The notes: a model not told the origin generated them from the sequence alone. A stretch of DNA of 64,000 nucleotides from Marinobacter szutsaonensis (GCF_039523335.1 NZ_BAAAFC010000001.1:186001-250000); one strand, 5' to 3'; numbered from the stretch's first letter, positions 54,910 to 64,000 are shown. Program-made: numbers and translations.

Positions 54910-57185
54910 TGCAAACGCCTGACCAGCCTGTTTTACGGGACATTGTCCTGGTTGGCGGCGGGCACAGCCACGTCGGGGTCCTCAAGCGGTTCGCCATGAA
55001 CCCGGCCCCCGGCGTGCGCCTGACCCTCATCTGCCGCGACACCCACACCCCCTACTCCGGAATGTTGCCTGGCTATGTGGCCGGCCATTACAGCTACGAC
55101 GACGTCCATATCGACCTGAGCCGGCTTGCGGAATACGCCGGAGCACGGTTCTACCGGGACGAGGTCATCGGTATCGACCGGACCAACAAGCGCATCCTGT
55201 GCCGGAATCGGCCAAATGTGCCCTACGACATTCTCTCCATCAACATCGGCTCCTCGCCCAGGGTGAGCGACGTCGAGGGTGCCGAGGAACACGCCGTACC
55301 GGTAAAACCCATTAACGGTTTCAACCAGCGCTGGCTGTCGTTGCTGTCCCGCATCGAGAACCACGAGGGCCCGATGTCCGTCGCGGTGGTCGGTGCCGGT
55401 GCGGGTGGTGTAGAGCTGACCCTGGCTATGCAGCTCCGACTCAGGAACGAGCTCTCGCAGCGCGGCAAGGATCCGGATCAGCTGCACTTCCATCTGTTCG
55501 ATGCGGCGGACCGGATTCTACCCACCCACAATGAGAAAGTTCGTTCAGTCTTCGAGCGCAAACTGTCGGAACGGGGTGTGAAGGTGCATCTCGGCTCCCC
55601 GGTCTCCCGGGTCGAGTCGGGGCTACTGACTTCGGAATCTGGTGAAACACTGCAGGTGGACGAAGTGCTCTGGGTTACCCGGGCCGGTGGCCCGGCCTGG
55701 CTGGAGGAAACCGGCCTGGCACTGGACGAGGGCCGCTTCATCCGGGTACGCGATACCCTGCAAAGCGAAAACGACGACAGCATTTTTGCCGCCGGCGATA
55801 TCGCTAACGTTATCAATCATCCCCGGGAGAAAGCCGGTGTGTTCGCCGTGCGCCAGGGACCGCCTCTGGCCGACAACCTCAAACGTCTGGCCACCGGCAA
55901 AGACACACGCAACTTCTATCCCCAGAAAAAATGGCTGGCGCTGATCAGCACCGGCGACAAGTACGCGGTTGCCTCTCGCGGTGATGTGGAGTTCCACGGC
56001 CGCCTGGTCTGGCGCTGGAAAGACTGGATTGATAGGCGGTTCATGCGCAAGTTCAGTGATCTTCCTGCCATGGAAGAGTCCACTAAACTGCCGGATACTG
56101 CGGCGGCCCAGAGCGCCGAGGAAGCCTCCCAGGCTATCTCCGCCGTGGCCATGCGGTGTGGTGGTTGCGGCGCGAAGGTGGGCAGTACGGTTCTCTCCCG
56201 CGCCCTGAATGAGCTCAAGCCCATCGAGCGCGACGATATCATCATCGGCCTGCATGCTCCGGACGATGCCGCGGTTCTGCGGGTACCGCCGGGCAAGGCG
56301 GTAGTGCATACCGTCGACTTCTTCCGGGCGTTTATCGACGATCCCTACGTGTTCGGCAAGGTTGCCGCCAATCACAGCCTGGGCGACGTATTCGCCATGG
56401 GGGCGGAAGCCCAGAGTGCAACGGCCGTGGCAACGGTGCCCTACGGCATCGAATCCAAAGTGGAGGATGTTGTCTACCAGATGATGTCCGGTGCCGTAGA
56501 AGTGTTGAACGAGGCCGGCTGTGCCCTGGTGGGCGGTCACACCGGTGAAGGCAAGGAACTGGCGCTGGGCTTCGCGGTAAACGGCCTGATCGATCCGGAA
56601 GAAGTGATGAGCAAGGGCGGCCTGCGGGCCGGTGATGCGCTGATCCTGACCAAGCCGATCGGCACCGGCACCCTGTTCGCCGCCCACGCCCGGCTTGCCG
56701 CCAAGGGGCGCTGGATCGATTCGGCCCTTGCGTCCATGATCCAGTCCAACAAGCTGGGGGCCGAGTGCCTGCGGCGCTATGGCTCCAGGGCCTGCACGGA
56801 TGTCACCGGTTTTGGCTTGCTGGGCCACCTGGTGGAAATGACCCGCCCCTCTGGCGTGGATGCGGAGCTCGATCTTTCCGCCATTCCGGTATTACCGGGG
56901 GCAGAAGAAACCGTTGCCGCAGGTATCCTGAGCTCCTTGCAACCGGCCAACATCCGTTTGCGTAGGGGCATCCGGGATCAGGAGAAATGGGTGAACCATC
57001 CCCGCTACCCGCTGATCTTCGATCCCCAGACCGCCGGCGGACTGCTTGCCAGCGTTGCCGCTGATCAGGCCGAGGCCTGCGTACGGGAATTGAAAGCGCT
57101 CGGTTATCCCCACACCGCGATCATCGGCCGGGTTCTGCCCCAGGACGAATCCGGACCCATCGAGCCGATCAGTCTCAAGGATTAA
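54909..57185 (+). CDS. selD: NADH dehydrogenase-like/SelD fusion (selenide, water dikinase)
   Basis: In this 758-residue protein residues about 1-390 form an FAD/pyridine-nucleotide oxidoreductase (DIVLVGGGHSHVGVL, AVVGAGAGGVEL, IFAAGDIAN). Residues about 410-758 are selenophosphate synthetase, with the active Cys-x-x-Lys in GGCGAKVG, the ATP-binding Asp in PDDAAVL and GGHTGEGKE. The active position is Cys, not selenocysteine. SelD makes selenophosphate from selenide and ATP; the N-terminal part may supply selenide by reduction. This fusion is known in several bacteria. It overlaps senB tail to tail by 4 bp (TTAA). Confidence 0.93.
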   Translation: MQTPDQPVLRDIVLVGGGHSHVGVLKRFAMNPAPGVRLTLICRDTHTPYSGMLPGYVAGHYSYDDVHIDLSRLAEYAGARFYRDEVIGIDRTNKRILCRNRPNVPYDILSINIGSSPRVSDVEGAEEHAVPVKPINGFNQRWLSLLSRIENHEGPMSVAVVGAGAGGVELTLAMQLRLRNELSQRGKDPDQLHFHLFDAADRILPTHNEKVRSVFERKLSERGVKVHLGSPVSRVESGLLTSESGETLQVDEVLWVTRAGGPAWLEETGLALDEGRFIRVRDTLQSENDDSIFAAGDIANVINHPREKAGVFAVRQGPPLADNLKRLATGKDTRNFYPQKKWLALISTGDKYAVASRGDVEFHGRLVWRWKDWIDRRFMRKFSDLPAMEESTKLPDTAAAQSAEEASQAISAVAMRCGGCGAKVGSTVLSRALNELKPIERDDIIIGLHAPDDAAVLRVPPGKAVVHTVDFFRAFIDDPYVFGKVAANHSLGDVFAMGAEAQSATAVATVPYGIESKVEDVVYQMMSGAVEVLNEAGCALVGGHTGEGKELALGFAVNGLIDPEEVMSKGGLRAGDALILTKPIGTGTLFAAHARLAAKGRWIDSALASMIQSNKLGAECLRRYGSRACTDVTGFGLLGHLVEMTRPSGVDAELDLSAIPVLPGAEETVAAGILSSLQPANIRLRRGIRDQEKWVNHPRYPLIFDPQTAGGLLASVAADQAEACVRELKALGYPHTAIIGRVLPQDESGPIEPISLKD

Positions 57186-58165
57186 CCGGCACCCACTCGT
57201 TCGGAACAGCGTTGGCAGGCAAGGGCCAGCGCCTGTTCCAGGCTCGCCTGCTCTCTGTCCGGGGTAAAACGGGCAGCAAGTCGTGCCACCCGGGATTCCA
57301 GGTCCTGAAGAAACTCAGGATCGGTTTCGGCCTTGAGAAGCAAATCGGCCAACGCCTGCTCGTCCCGGACCGGAAAATAGCCCGGATAGTCGTCGCCCAG
57401 AAGGCCCCGGTTGCCGGGTATGTCGCTGGCGAGCACTGGAACACCGGCACGGCAGGCCTCTGAAACCACATTGGCACCGCCTTCCATCACCGAACTGATA
57501 ACCATCACCCGGCTGCCGGTTAGCAATTCCCGGCTACCCTGCTCGTCCAGTTGCCCGAGCCACTGGAATCGTGGATTTTCGGCGGCTTCCTGTTCGGCCA
57601 TTTGTTGCCATTCAGCATTATGAGCCTTGCCTGCTGCGATCACGCGGACTCGGGATTCGTCAGGCAGCAACCTGGCGGCCCGGGCTGCCCGAAGGGAATC
57701 CTTCTCCTCCCGCAAATGACCGATAACGCTGACCCGGAAATGATCGCTCGAGTGCTGCGGCGCTGGAGGTGGCGCGATGGCGGACTGGTAGAGGGTGACC
57801 AACCTGTCCCGAAAACGGGCGGGAATATCGGCTGCCACGCGATCGTGCAGGCCAATGAGAGCATCGGCCGCGTCCATGGTAGCAAGGGTAGGCTCGGGAA
57901 ATTCGATCTGGTGGCGGTAGATATCGGTGCCGGTCAGTACCACGATCAGCGGTATATTGGGCCAGAGCTCCCTGAAACGGCTTACCGCATCGCGGCTGCG
58001 CCAGGCATGCAACGCAATGAAAAGGTCACAGGGTTCACCCTGATAGTCCGTGAAGACATCAACCCGGTGGCTGGCATTTTCAAGTAATCTTTGCCAGCGT
58101 TCCGCCGTGGCCCGGTTGCCGGCCCGGGAACCTGGAGCAGCAGGAGTAATCATTATTATTTTCAT
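57182..58165 (-). CDS. senB: Selenosugar synthase SenB-like glycosyltransferase
   Basis: The 327-residue GT4-like protein starts MKIIMITPAAPGSRAGNRAT. It has the family-specific features of SenB: IALHAWRSRDAV, VLTGTDIYRH, SVIGHLREEKDSLRAA and a C-terminal EGGANVVSEACRAGVPVLAS followed by DYPGYFPV. SenB joins selenophosphate to a UDP-sugar to make selenosugar for selenoneine synthesis. Placement against SelD supports this. A TTG 3 codons upstream, with AGGTGA nearby, is an alternative start. The third pathway enzyme, SenA, is not in the window. Confidence 0.85.
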   Translation of the reverse strand: MKIIMITPAAPGSRAGNRATAERWQRLLENASHRVDVFTDYQGEPCDLFIALHAWRSRDAVSRFRELWPNIPLIVVLTGTDIYRHQIEFPEPTLATMDAADALIGLHDRVAADIPARFRDRLVTLYQSAIAPPPAPQHSSDHFRVSVIGHLREEKDSLRAARAARLLPDESRVRVIAAGKAHNAEWQQMAEQEAAENPRFQWLGQLDEQGSRELLTGSRVMVISSVMEGGANVVSEACRAGVPVLASDIPGNRGLLGDDYPGYFPVRDEQALADLLLKAETDPEFLQDLESRVARLAARFTPDREQASLEQALALACQRCSERVGAG

Positions 58166-58307
58166 CGAGTGCAAGGCCGGTAATCACCTGAAAGAAAGAA
58201 GTTTTTGGCTGAGCCGATAGGGCCTGCCAATCGTATAGCTGTTCAGAGTTCAGGTAAATCAAGGTATCCTGACTCCCCTCTTGAACCAACTTAAATAGGG
58301 ATTTCAA

Positions 58308-59183
58308 ATGGCTTTGAAACTTATACGGAAATTTGTGGCTTCCAGCCTTCTCTTCGTAACTGCCGCTTCTGCAAGTGCACAAACGTTTGTGTTCACGGCA
58401 ATCCCCGATGAAGACGAGACCAAGTTGGTAGAGCGCTTTCGTGGCGTGGCCGACTACCTCTCCGAGCAACTTGACGTGGATGTCCGCTACATCCCGGTAA
58501 AATCCTACGCAGCGGCGGTCTCCGCCTTCCGTAACAATCAGGTTCAACTGGCCTGGTTCGGTGGTTTGTCCGGCGTTCAGGCCCGTCGTCTGGTCCCCGG
58601 TTCCGAAGCCATTGCCCAGGGCGTGGAAGACGAAGCCTTCCAGACCTATTTCATTGCCAACACCAGCACCGGCATTGACGCGGTTGAGGAATTGGCCGAG
58701 CTGGAAGACCAGCTACGGGGCAAGACCTTCACCTTTGGTTCCAAAGGCTCTACCTCAGGGCGTCTCATGCCTGAATTCCATATCCGCGAGACCTTCAACC
58801 AGGCTCCGGAAGATTTCTTCGGACGGGTAGGCTTCAGCGGCAACCACACCCGTACCCTGCGCTTGGTCGAGGCCGGCACCTATGAAGTCGGCGCACTCAA
58901 CTTCCAGGTCTGGGAAAAGGAACTGGAGAACGGCAACATCGATACCAACGCCGTCCAGGTGATCTGGGAAACCCCGGCCTATCCGGACTACCAGTGGACC
59001 ATCCGTGGCGACGTGAATGAGCGCTTTGGCGATGGCTTCAAGGCCCGGGTGAAGGAAGCCCTGCTGGCTCTGGATGATCAGGAACTCCTGGAGAGTTTCC
59101 CCCGTTCCGGCTTCATCCCTGCCTCCAACGAGGACTATGAGCCCATCCGCAAGACTGCCGAAGAGATTGGAATCCTTGATTGA
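58308..59183 (+). CDS. Substrate-binding protein of a PhnD-like ABC importer, probably for a selenium oxyanion
   Basis: The 291-residue periplasmic protein has a signal peptide (SSLLFVTAASASAQ). It follows the PhnD pattern: FTAIPDEDETKLVERF, QVQLAWFGGLSGVQA, FGSKGSTSGRLMPEF and SGNHTRTLRLVEAG. The class found next to selD fusions has been proposed to bind selenate or selenite. It opens a three-gene transporter operon; its stop overlaps the ATPase start by 4 bp. Phosphonate or phosphite uptake remains the alternative, but no phosphonate-degrading genes are nearby. Confidence 0.82.
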   Translation: MALKLIRKFVASSLLFVTAASASAQTFVFTAIPDEDETKLVERFRGVADYLSEQLDVDVRYIPVKSYAAAVSAFRNNQVQLAWFGGLSGVQARRLVPGSEAIAQGVEDEAFQTYFIANTSTGIDAVEELAELEDQLRGKTFTFGSKGSTSGRLMPEFHIRETFNQAPEDFFGRVGFSGNHTRTLRLVEAGTYEVGALNFQVWEKELENGNIDTNAVQVIWETPAYPDYQWTIRGDVNERFGDGFKARVKEALLALDDQELLESFPRSGFIPASNEDYEPIRKTAEEIGILD

Positions 59184-59833
59184 TGTCCGGATTTGATCTC
59201 TCGGGCCTCAAGGCCTCATTCGGGGGAGAGCGCGTCCTCGGGCCGCTCTCCCTTCGTGTCCGGGAAGGCGAGAAGGTTGCCCTCGTTGGAAAAAGCGGCG
59301 CGGGCAAATCCACGCTGATCCGCCTGATCCACGAGCAGGTGGGCCGCAATTCTTCACTGGTTCCCCAGGATCTCGGTCTGGTCAACGCCCTGCCCGTTTT
59401 CCATAACGTATTCATGGGGCAACTGGACAAGCATTCCACCTGGTACAACACCCTGACCCTGATCCGGCCCTTTGCCGCCGACCGGGCTGCGGTGAAGAAC
59501 CTGCTGAACGACCTGGGCATGGCCGAGAAACTTTGGATTCCCACTGCTTCCCTGTCCGGCGGCCAGCGCCAACGGGTTGCCATCGCCCGGGCGATCTACC
59601 GGAATGAAAGCCTGTTGCTGGCGGATGAGCCGGTCTCGGCACTGGACGGTCCAAGGGCCCATCAGGTGATGGCATTGCTTCGGGACCGGTTTGCCACCAG
59701 CGTCATTGCCCTGCACGATGTGGAACTGGCACTGCAGTACTGCAACCGGATTGTCGGCATTCAGGACGGTCTGGTGGAGCTGGACGAACCCAGCGACCGC
59801 CTGGCGCCCTCCGACATCATGTCCCTGTACTGA
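59180..59833 (+). CDS. PhnC-like ABC transporter ATPase
   Basis: The 217-residue ATP-binding subunit has Walker A GKSGAGKST, signature LSGGQRQRVAIARA, Walker B LLLADEPVSAL and the switch His in VIALHDVE. It is shorter than typical PhnC (about 260 residues), lacking part of the helical domain and the C-terminal end. It overlaps the binding-protein gene and lies 16 bp before the permease. Confidence 0.88.
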   Translation: MMSGFDLSGLKASFGGERVLGPLSLRVREGEKVALVGKSGAGKSTLIRLIHEQVGRNSSLVPQDLGLVNALPVFHNVFMGQLDKHSTWYNTLTLIRPFAADRAAVKNLLNDLGMAEKLWIPTASLSGGQRQRVAIARAIYRNESLLLADEPVSALDGPRAHQVMALLRDRFATSVIALHDVELALQYCNRIVGIQDGLVELDEPSDRLAPSDIMSLY

Positions 59834-59849
59834 GGTTATCGGCGGATTC

Positions 59850-61316
59850 ATGCTTTCCTATCCCACGGTCAGAGCCAGCCTGATTTTTGTTGCCGTCGCG
59901 GTCGTAGGGCTGTTGTTTGCGGATATTGCCATCACCGCCTCCAATCCCTGGCGCGACCTGGGTAACTTCTTCCTGGGCGTAGTCACGCCCAATTTCTTCA
60001 GTTCCGAGGGGCTGTTGACGGCCCTGTTGCGCACGGTGGCCTTTGCCTTCGTGGGCGTGGCGCTGGGCAGTTTCTTTGGCTTCATGCTGGCACTGGTGTA
60101 TCGGCTGCTCCCGGTACGAATCTTCTGCGCGTTTATCAGGGCGATCCATGAGCTGTTCTGGGCGCTGATCTTCCTGCAGTTCTTCGGCTTTCACCCGCTG
60201 ACCGGGGTGCTCGCCATTGCCATTCCCTATTCGGGGATCTTTGCCAAGGTCTACTCGGAGATTCTGGAAGAAGCCGACCCCGAGCCACGGCGCCTGTTGC
60301 CGCCGGGTACTGGCATGATTGCAGCGTTCCTGTATGCCCGCATCCCGGATGTCTGGGATCAGATGCGCACCTACACCGCCTATCGTCTGGAATGCGGCCT
60401 GCGCTCCAGTGCCATTCTCGGTTTCGTGGGCCTGCCCACGCTTGGTTTCTACCTTGAGTCTTCATTCTCCCAGGGTCTCTACTCTGATGCCGGGGCCATG
60501 CTGATCCTGTTTTACGTGCTGATCGCCACCATTCCCCTGTGGGTGCGCCCGAAACTGCTGCCAATCTACATCCTGGCGGCTCCGTTCTTCCTCGGCGAAG
60601 GCCTACCCATTGTCTGGGGCAATGTGGAACGTTTCTTCACCGAGGACATCATTCCCGCGCCCCTACGCAGTGGTGAAGGTATGGCCGGAATGGTGCCCTG
60701 GCTCAGTGACCTGATGGTGAACGAGGCGCTACCCGGGATCTGGAACACGGTATTGCTGACACAGATCGCCCTGGTTGCCACTGGCATCCTGACCTTGCTC
60801 GCGTTCCCGTTGATCTCCAATCATTTCGGCGGCCCGGTGCGCCGCACCAGTGGCCACGTTTTCCTGGTCATCGCCCGCTCGACTCCGGAGTACATCCTGG
60901 CCTATATCCTGTTGCAGCTCTGGGGCCCCTCCATGCTGCCCGCCGTGGTTGCCCTGGCCCTCCATAATGGCGGCATCATCGGGCACCTGATCGGCCGTCA
61001 GACCAACACCCTGCGGCTGCGGCCCGATGCACCCACCGGTTTCAACCGCTACACCTGGGAGCTGGTCCCGCGGGTGTACCGGTCGTTCCTGGCCTTCCTG
61101 TTCTACCGTTGGGAAATTATCATGCGGGAAACCGCCATTCTGGGCATTTTGGGTATCTACACCCTCGGCTTCTACGTGGATAGTGCCATCCAGAACATCC
61201 GGTTCGATCGTGCCATGGTGCTCATCCTCATTACGGCGCTGCTCAACATCGGCGTCGACGCCCTGGGGCGGTATATCCGGCGCAAGCTCGCCCTGCAAAC
61301 CATGCCCACCTGCTGA
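59850..61316 (+). CDS. PhnE-like ABC permease with two fused permease domains
   Basis: The 488-residue inner-membrane protein is about twice the length of PhnE. The first half (to about residue 240) and second half (from about 275) each contain a BPD-type permease unit: RAIHELFWALIFLQFFGF with GIFAKVYSEILEEAD, and ARSTPEYILAYILLQLWG with GGIIGHLIGRQTN. A single gene thus provides both transmembrane subunits. The ATG at 59850 is chosen; an in-frame start inside the ATPase gene at 59691 would give a shadow translation. Confidence 0.85.
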   Translation: MLSYPTVRASLIFVAVAVVGLLFADIAITASNPWRDLGNFFLGVVTPNFFSSEGLLTALLRTVAFAFVGVALGSFFGFMLALVYRLLPVRIFCAFIRAIHELFWALIFLQFFGFHPLTGVLAIAIPYSGIFAKVYSEILEEADPEPRRLLPPGTGMIAAFLYARIPDVWDQMRTYTAYRLECGLRSSAILGFVGLPTLGFYLESSFSQGLYSDAGAMLILFYVLIATIPLWVRPKLLPIYILAAPFFLGEGLPIVWGNVERFFTEDIIPAPLRSGEGMAGMVPWLSDLMVNEALPGIWNTVLLTQIALVATGILTLLAFPLISNHFGGPVRRTSGHVFLVIARSTPEYILAYILLQLWGPSMLPAVVALALHNGGIIGHLIGRQTNTLRLRPDAPTGFNRYTWELVPRVYRSFLAFLFYRWEIIMRETAILGILGIYTLGFYVDSAIQNIRFDRAMVLILITALLNIGVDALGRYIRRKLALQTMPTC

Positions 61317-61454
61317 CATCGCCTGAGACCGGCGTCACAAGTTGGCAAACCTTTTCTTCACCATCGATAAATTGCTGAACCGTCGGCAGTTTTCTGTCGT
61401 TACAGATCTTTACAATCGTTGCGTTCAGGGAGCTCAATCAAGGTGGTCGAGAAT

Positions 61455-62018
61455 ATGTCGTATTGGCTGGTGCCGTTCACACAGGCGGGCTTGTTTGCAC
61501 TTTTGCTCTTGCTCGGGGTTCAGATGTTCCGGCTGTCACGGGAGGGCGCGCTGGTCGAAGGCGCTGGTGATGAGCAAATCGGCCATCCTGGTCGCAACGA
61601 AAACCAGACGGGAAAGACTTCAAACAGTCGTTACCGAACCGAACTTTTCACCCAGCTTCACATCCTGGCCGCACTGCAGGAAAGGGAATGCCGGAACCGG
61701 GGCTTGGACCGGCCGGAAATGGCTGCGATCGTCGGTTCCTGCGCCACCGCCTGGCTTTACGGTGCCGGTTGTGCCCTGTGCGACGAATCGGATCGCCACT
61801 CGAAAACTCTCGCTGGCCTGGTTGCGCACATTGTCAGCCGGAAAACCGGCATCGACCGGGCAGAGGCTCTTTCGGTCATCGAAGAACTGACGGCCAGCGG
61901 TGTCCATCTTGGCTGCTTTCGCGGCGGTCTGGACGGCGCCAGGCACTGGCGGGAGCACAATCATGTGCCGGGCCAATCCGGTCTTTGTGATCTGATTGCC
62001 GGTCACACGTTCATTTAG
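61455..62018 (+). CDS. Membrane-anchored protein of unknown function
   Basis: The 187-residue protein has one N-terminal membrane helix (FTQAGLFALLLLLGVQMF), a variable linker and a C-terminal helical domain with several cysteines (GSCATAWLYGAGCALCDES). The ATG at 61455 follows AAGGTGG. It lies 138 bp after the importer operon and runs the same way, so it may or may not be linked. No family was recognised. Confidence 0.5.
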   Translation: MSYWLVPFTQAGLFALLLLLGVQMFRLSREGALVEGAGDEQIGHPGRNENQTGKTSNSRYRTELFTQLHILAALQERECRNRGLDRPEMAAIVGSCATAWLYGAGCALCDESDRHSKTLAGLVAHIVSRKTGIDRAEALSVIEELTASGVHLGCFRGGLDGARHWREHNHVPGQSGLCDLIAGHTFI

Positions 62019-62023
62019 GGAAA

Positions 62024-62482
62024 TTAACGGGCCCAGAAGGTAAGTTTCATCGGGTTACCACCGACGGGCTCTTCGGCACTCTGCAGGTCAATCCGCCATT
62101 CCATCTCGGAGCCGGTGGTACAGAACGGTGCGGTGAACCGGGCGGTCCAGATGTCACCCTCCTGGTGCTTGAGAGGAATCGGGTACTCGCCCATATACAT
62201 GGATTCACCCCTCAATACCGCGAGAAAACGGCTGGGAGCTTCAGGCGCATTTACCGTGAGCTGGAATTCCGTGCCCTGGTCCTCTTCGCCGAGTGGCTCC
62301 AGTGCCACCAGCCAGCTGCCCTCTTCCCCTTGCCACTGGCAATCCCGCTCCAGCAGATCGCACCGGGGCTGATCAGCGCCTGACACTTCGCCCGGCTCGG
62401 GAGAACTCAGGAAGCGGGGGCCAAACACCAGTAACGCCACCAGCCCGATAATCAAACCTGTAACCGCAATCGCCCGTATCAT
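62024..62482 (-). CDS. Membrane-anchored periplasmic protein of unknown function
   Basis: The 152-residue protein has an N-terminal anchor helix (AVTGLIIGLVALLVFG) and a beta-rich outer domain. The segments PRCDLLERDCQWQ and APFCTTGSEMEWRIDL hold three cysteines, two of which may pair. It converges with the gene at 61455, 5 bp apart. No family was recognised. Confidence 0.55.
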   Translation of the reverse strand: MIRAIAVTGLIIGLVALLVFGPRFLSSPEPGEVSGADQPRCDLLERDCQWQGEEGSWLVALEPLGEEDQGTEFQLTVNAPEAPSRFLAVLRGESMYMGEYPIPLKHQEGDIWTARFTAPFCTTGSEMEWRIDLQSAEEPVGGNPMKLTFWAR

Positions 62483-62617
62483 TAGCCACCTCTTTTTGCC
62501 AAAGGCGCATTATGGGTATTTCCCCTGCCAAGGCAAAGGTTTCTAAACAGGCGCCAGTCGTGAGAAAATACTGCGCCTCCTAACTTATGGTTCCACCTTC
62601 TGACACAGGACACGCCC

Positions 62618-63538
62618 GTGCAACCGGATATTTCCGTCAGGCACCTGAACAAAACCTATGGTGATGGCTTCCAGGCGTTGAAAGACATCAACCTGGAGAT
62701 CGAACGCGGCGAGATCTTCGCCCTGCTTGGCCCGAACGGCGCCGGCAAGACCACCCTGATCAGCATCATCTGCGGCATCGTCAACCTGACCAGCGGTGAG
62801 GTAAAGGCCGCCGGCTATGACATCGTCAAGGATTACCGCAAAGCCCGGGAAACCATCGGCCTCGTGCCCCAGGAGCTGAATACCGACTCCTTTGAGACCG
62901 TCTGGGATGCGGTTTCCTTCAGCCGCGGGCTGTTCGGCAAGGCACCGAACCCGGACCACATCGAGAAGACCCTCAAGGCCCTGTCACTCTGGGATAAGCG
63001 CAACAACCGGATCATGTCCCTCTCCGGCGGCATGAAGCGGCGCGTGATGATCGCCAAGGCACTGTCCCACGAACCCCAGATCCTGTTCCTGGATGAGCCG
63101 ACCGCTGGCGTGGACGTGGAACTGCGGCGGGATATGTGGGAGATGGTACGCAAGCTGCGGGAGAGCGGCGTCACCATCATCCTCACCACCCACTACATCG
63201 AAGAAGCCGAGGAAATGGCGGACCGAATCGGGGTGATCCGGCAGGGAGAAATCATCCTGGTGGAAGACAAGGCCCAGCTGATGACCAAGCTCGGCAAAAA
63301 GGAGCTCCGCCTACAGCTCCAGCACAAGCTCGATCAGGTGCCCGGGGAACTGACCCTGGAACCGGTGGAACTGGCCAACGACGGCTGGGAACTGATCTTC
63401 ACCTTCGATTCCCAGCAGGAGCAGGCCGGCGTGGCGCGGCTGTTGCGCACCCTGGGCGACCTCGGCATCGAATACCGGGACCTGCAAACCCGGGAAAGCT
63501 CCCTGGAAGAGATTTTTGTCGGGCTCGTTCACGAGTAG
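62618..63538 (+). CDS. ABC-2 type exporter ATPase (YadG-like)
   Basis: The 306-residue ATP-binding protein has Walker [10 protein letters not shown], signature [15 protein letters not shown], Walker [13 protein letters not shown] and the switch His in [12 protein letters not shown]. The C-terminal 80 residues are those of the YadG/CcmA-like drug and polysaccharide exporters. The start is a GTG at 62618 with AGGA upstream. The permease follows 21 bp downstream. Substrate unknown. Confidence 0.9.
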   Translation: MQPDISVRHLNKTYGDGFQALKDINLEIERGEIFALLGPNGAGKTTLISIICGIVNLTSGEVKAAGYDIVKDYRKARETIGLVPQELNTDSFETVWDAVSFSRGLFGKAPNPDHIEKTLKALSLWDKRNNRIMSLSGGMKRRVMIAKALSHEPQILFLDEPTAGVDVELRRDMWEMVRKLRESGVTIILTTHYIEEAEEMADRIGVIRQGEIILVEDKAQLMTKLGKKELRLQLQHKLDQVPGELTLEPVELANDGWELIFTFDSQQEQAGVARLLRTLGDLGIEYRDLQTRESSLEEIFVGLVHE

Positions 63539-63559
63539 CCCGACCTGACGGAGAATTGA

Positions 63560-64000
63560 ATGAACCTCTACGGTATCCGCGCAATCTACAAGTTCGAAAT
63601 GGCCCGGATGAAGCGCACGGTGATGCAGAGCGTACTGTCACCGGTGATTTCCACCTGCCTGTACTTCGTGGTGTTCGGCTCGGCCATCGGCTCACGCATG
63701 GGTGATATCGATAACATCAGTTATGGCGCCTACATCATTCCGGGCCTGGTGATGCTGTCGCTGCTGATGCAGAGTATTTCCAACGCGTCTTTCGGCATCT
63801 ACATGCCCAAATTCTCGGGCACCATCTACGAGGTGCTCTCGGCGCCGGTCTCCTACGTGGAGGTGGTCATCGGTTATGTCGGTGCGGCCGCAACCAAGTC
63901 GGTGATCCTTGGCCTTATCATCCTGGCCACCGCCAAACTGTTCGTGGACTACACCGTGCTGCATCCTTTCTGGATGCTGTCGTTCCTGGTGCTCACCTCA
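63560..64000 (+). CDS. ABC-2 type permease (YadH-like), N-terminal 147 residues
   Basis: The gene begins with ATG at 63560 after GGAGAATTGA and runs off the right edge. The visible part starts [17 protein letters not shown], then membrane segments including [20 protein letters not shown] and [15 protein letters not shown], as in YadH permeases. It pairs with the ATPase upstream. Confidence 0.88.
   Translation, partial: MNLYGIRAIYKFEMARMKRTVMQSVLSPVISTCLYFVVFGSAIGSRMGDIDNISYGAYIIPGLVMLSLLMQSISNASFGIYMPKFSGTIYEVLSAPVSYVEVVIGYVGAAATKSVILGLIILATAKLFVDYTVLHPFWMLSFLVLTS

Noticed and set aside
55623..56828. 401-residue minus-strand frame opposite selD
   Set aside because: Antisense to conserved SelD and oxidoreductase motifs; no support.

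Overview
The window reads as a chromosomal segment of a marine gammaproteobacterium, most likely Marinobacter or a close relative. This rests on GC-rich codon use, protein sequences typical of that group, a complete Sox thiosulfate-oxidation operon, a multi-subunit Mrp/Mnh-type cation:proton antiporter, a NADH-dehydrogenase-like/SelD fusion, and a glycogen cluster with GH57 and two short-type glucan phosphorylases. No rRNA, tRNA, CRISPR array or intact insertion sequence was seen. The assignment is inference from the sequence; no database search was run.

Layout. 1-411 is the C-terminal end of dabA (CO2/bicarbonate uptake), followed by two perfect GGGGTCAGATGAA palindromes. 565-4173 is ordinary chromosome: fabH, a YdcH-like small protein, an MFS exporter and an MscS channel. 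4195 to about 10990 looks like an acquired island. It holds a tyrosine recombinase lacking its N-terminus, degenerate AGTGCTAA repeats about 55-69 bp apart on both sides of an mqo/isocitrate-dehydrogenase gene pair, a frameshifted remnant of a type I secretion ATPase, an AT-rich secreted RCC1-propeller gene, and a third copy of the palindrome. The isocitrate dehydrogenase contains an internal tandem duplication of about 125 residues and is the most unusual protein in the window.

11040-17941 (minus strand) is a nine-gene overlapping operon in the order E-F-G-MbhD-B-C-D-D-D. It has three proton-channel subunits and no full-length MnhA. 18150-19928 carries a small cytochrome c, a DUF1127-like 50-residue gene and a secreted protein. 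19932-29016 (minus strand) is the sox operon soxC-D-X-Y-Z-A-(SoxXA-binding)-B, followed by a DsrE-like protein, a GlcG-like protein, DsbG, and a metallo-beta-lactamase-fold protein that has lost its HxHxDH motif. A divergent intact metallo-hydrolase with an FNR-like box starts at 29276. Together these genes would oxidise thiosulfate to sulfate in the periplasm.

30290-33698 holds a retropepsin-like protease, acpH, an outer-membrane barrel and trkH. 33702-48121 is glycogen metabolism: glgP, malQ, a GH57 enzyme and glgC on the minus strand, then glgB, glgA and a second glgP on the plus strand, with an SDR and a PilZ gene between glgP and malQ. 48118-54909 holds an acyltransferase, recQ, a DUF4442 protein, a GNAT-nitrilase fusion, a PilZ-like protein and a Lys/Ala-rich helix-hairpin-helix protein.

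54909-61316 is a probable selenium locus: a NADH-dehydrogenase-like/SelD fusion, a SenB-type selenosugar synthase overlapping it tail to tail, and a three-gene PhnDCE-like ABC importer of the class proposed to carry selenium oxyanions. The window closes with two uncharacterised membrane-anchored proteins and an ABC-2 exporter whose permease runs off the right edge.
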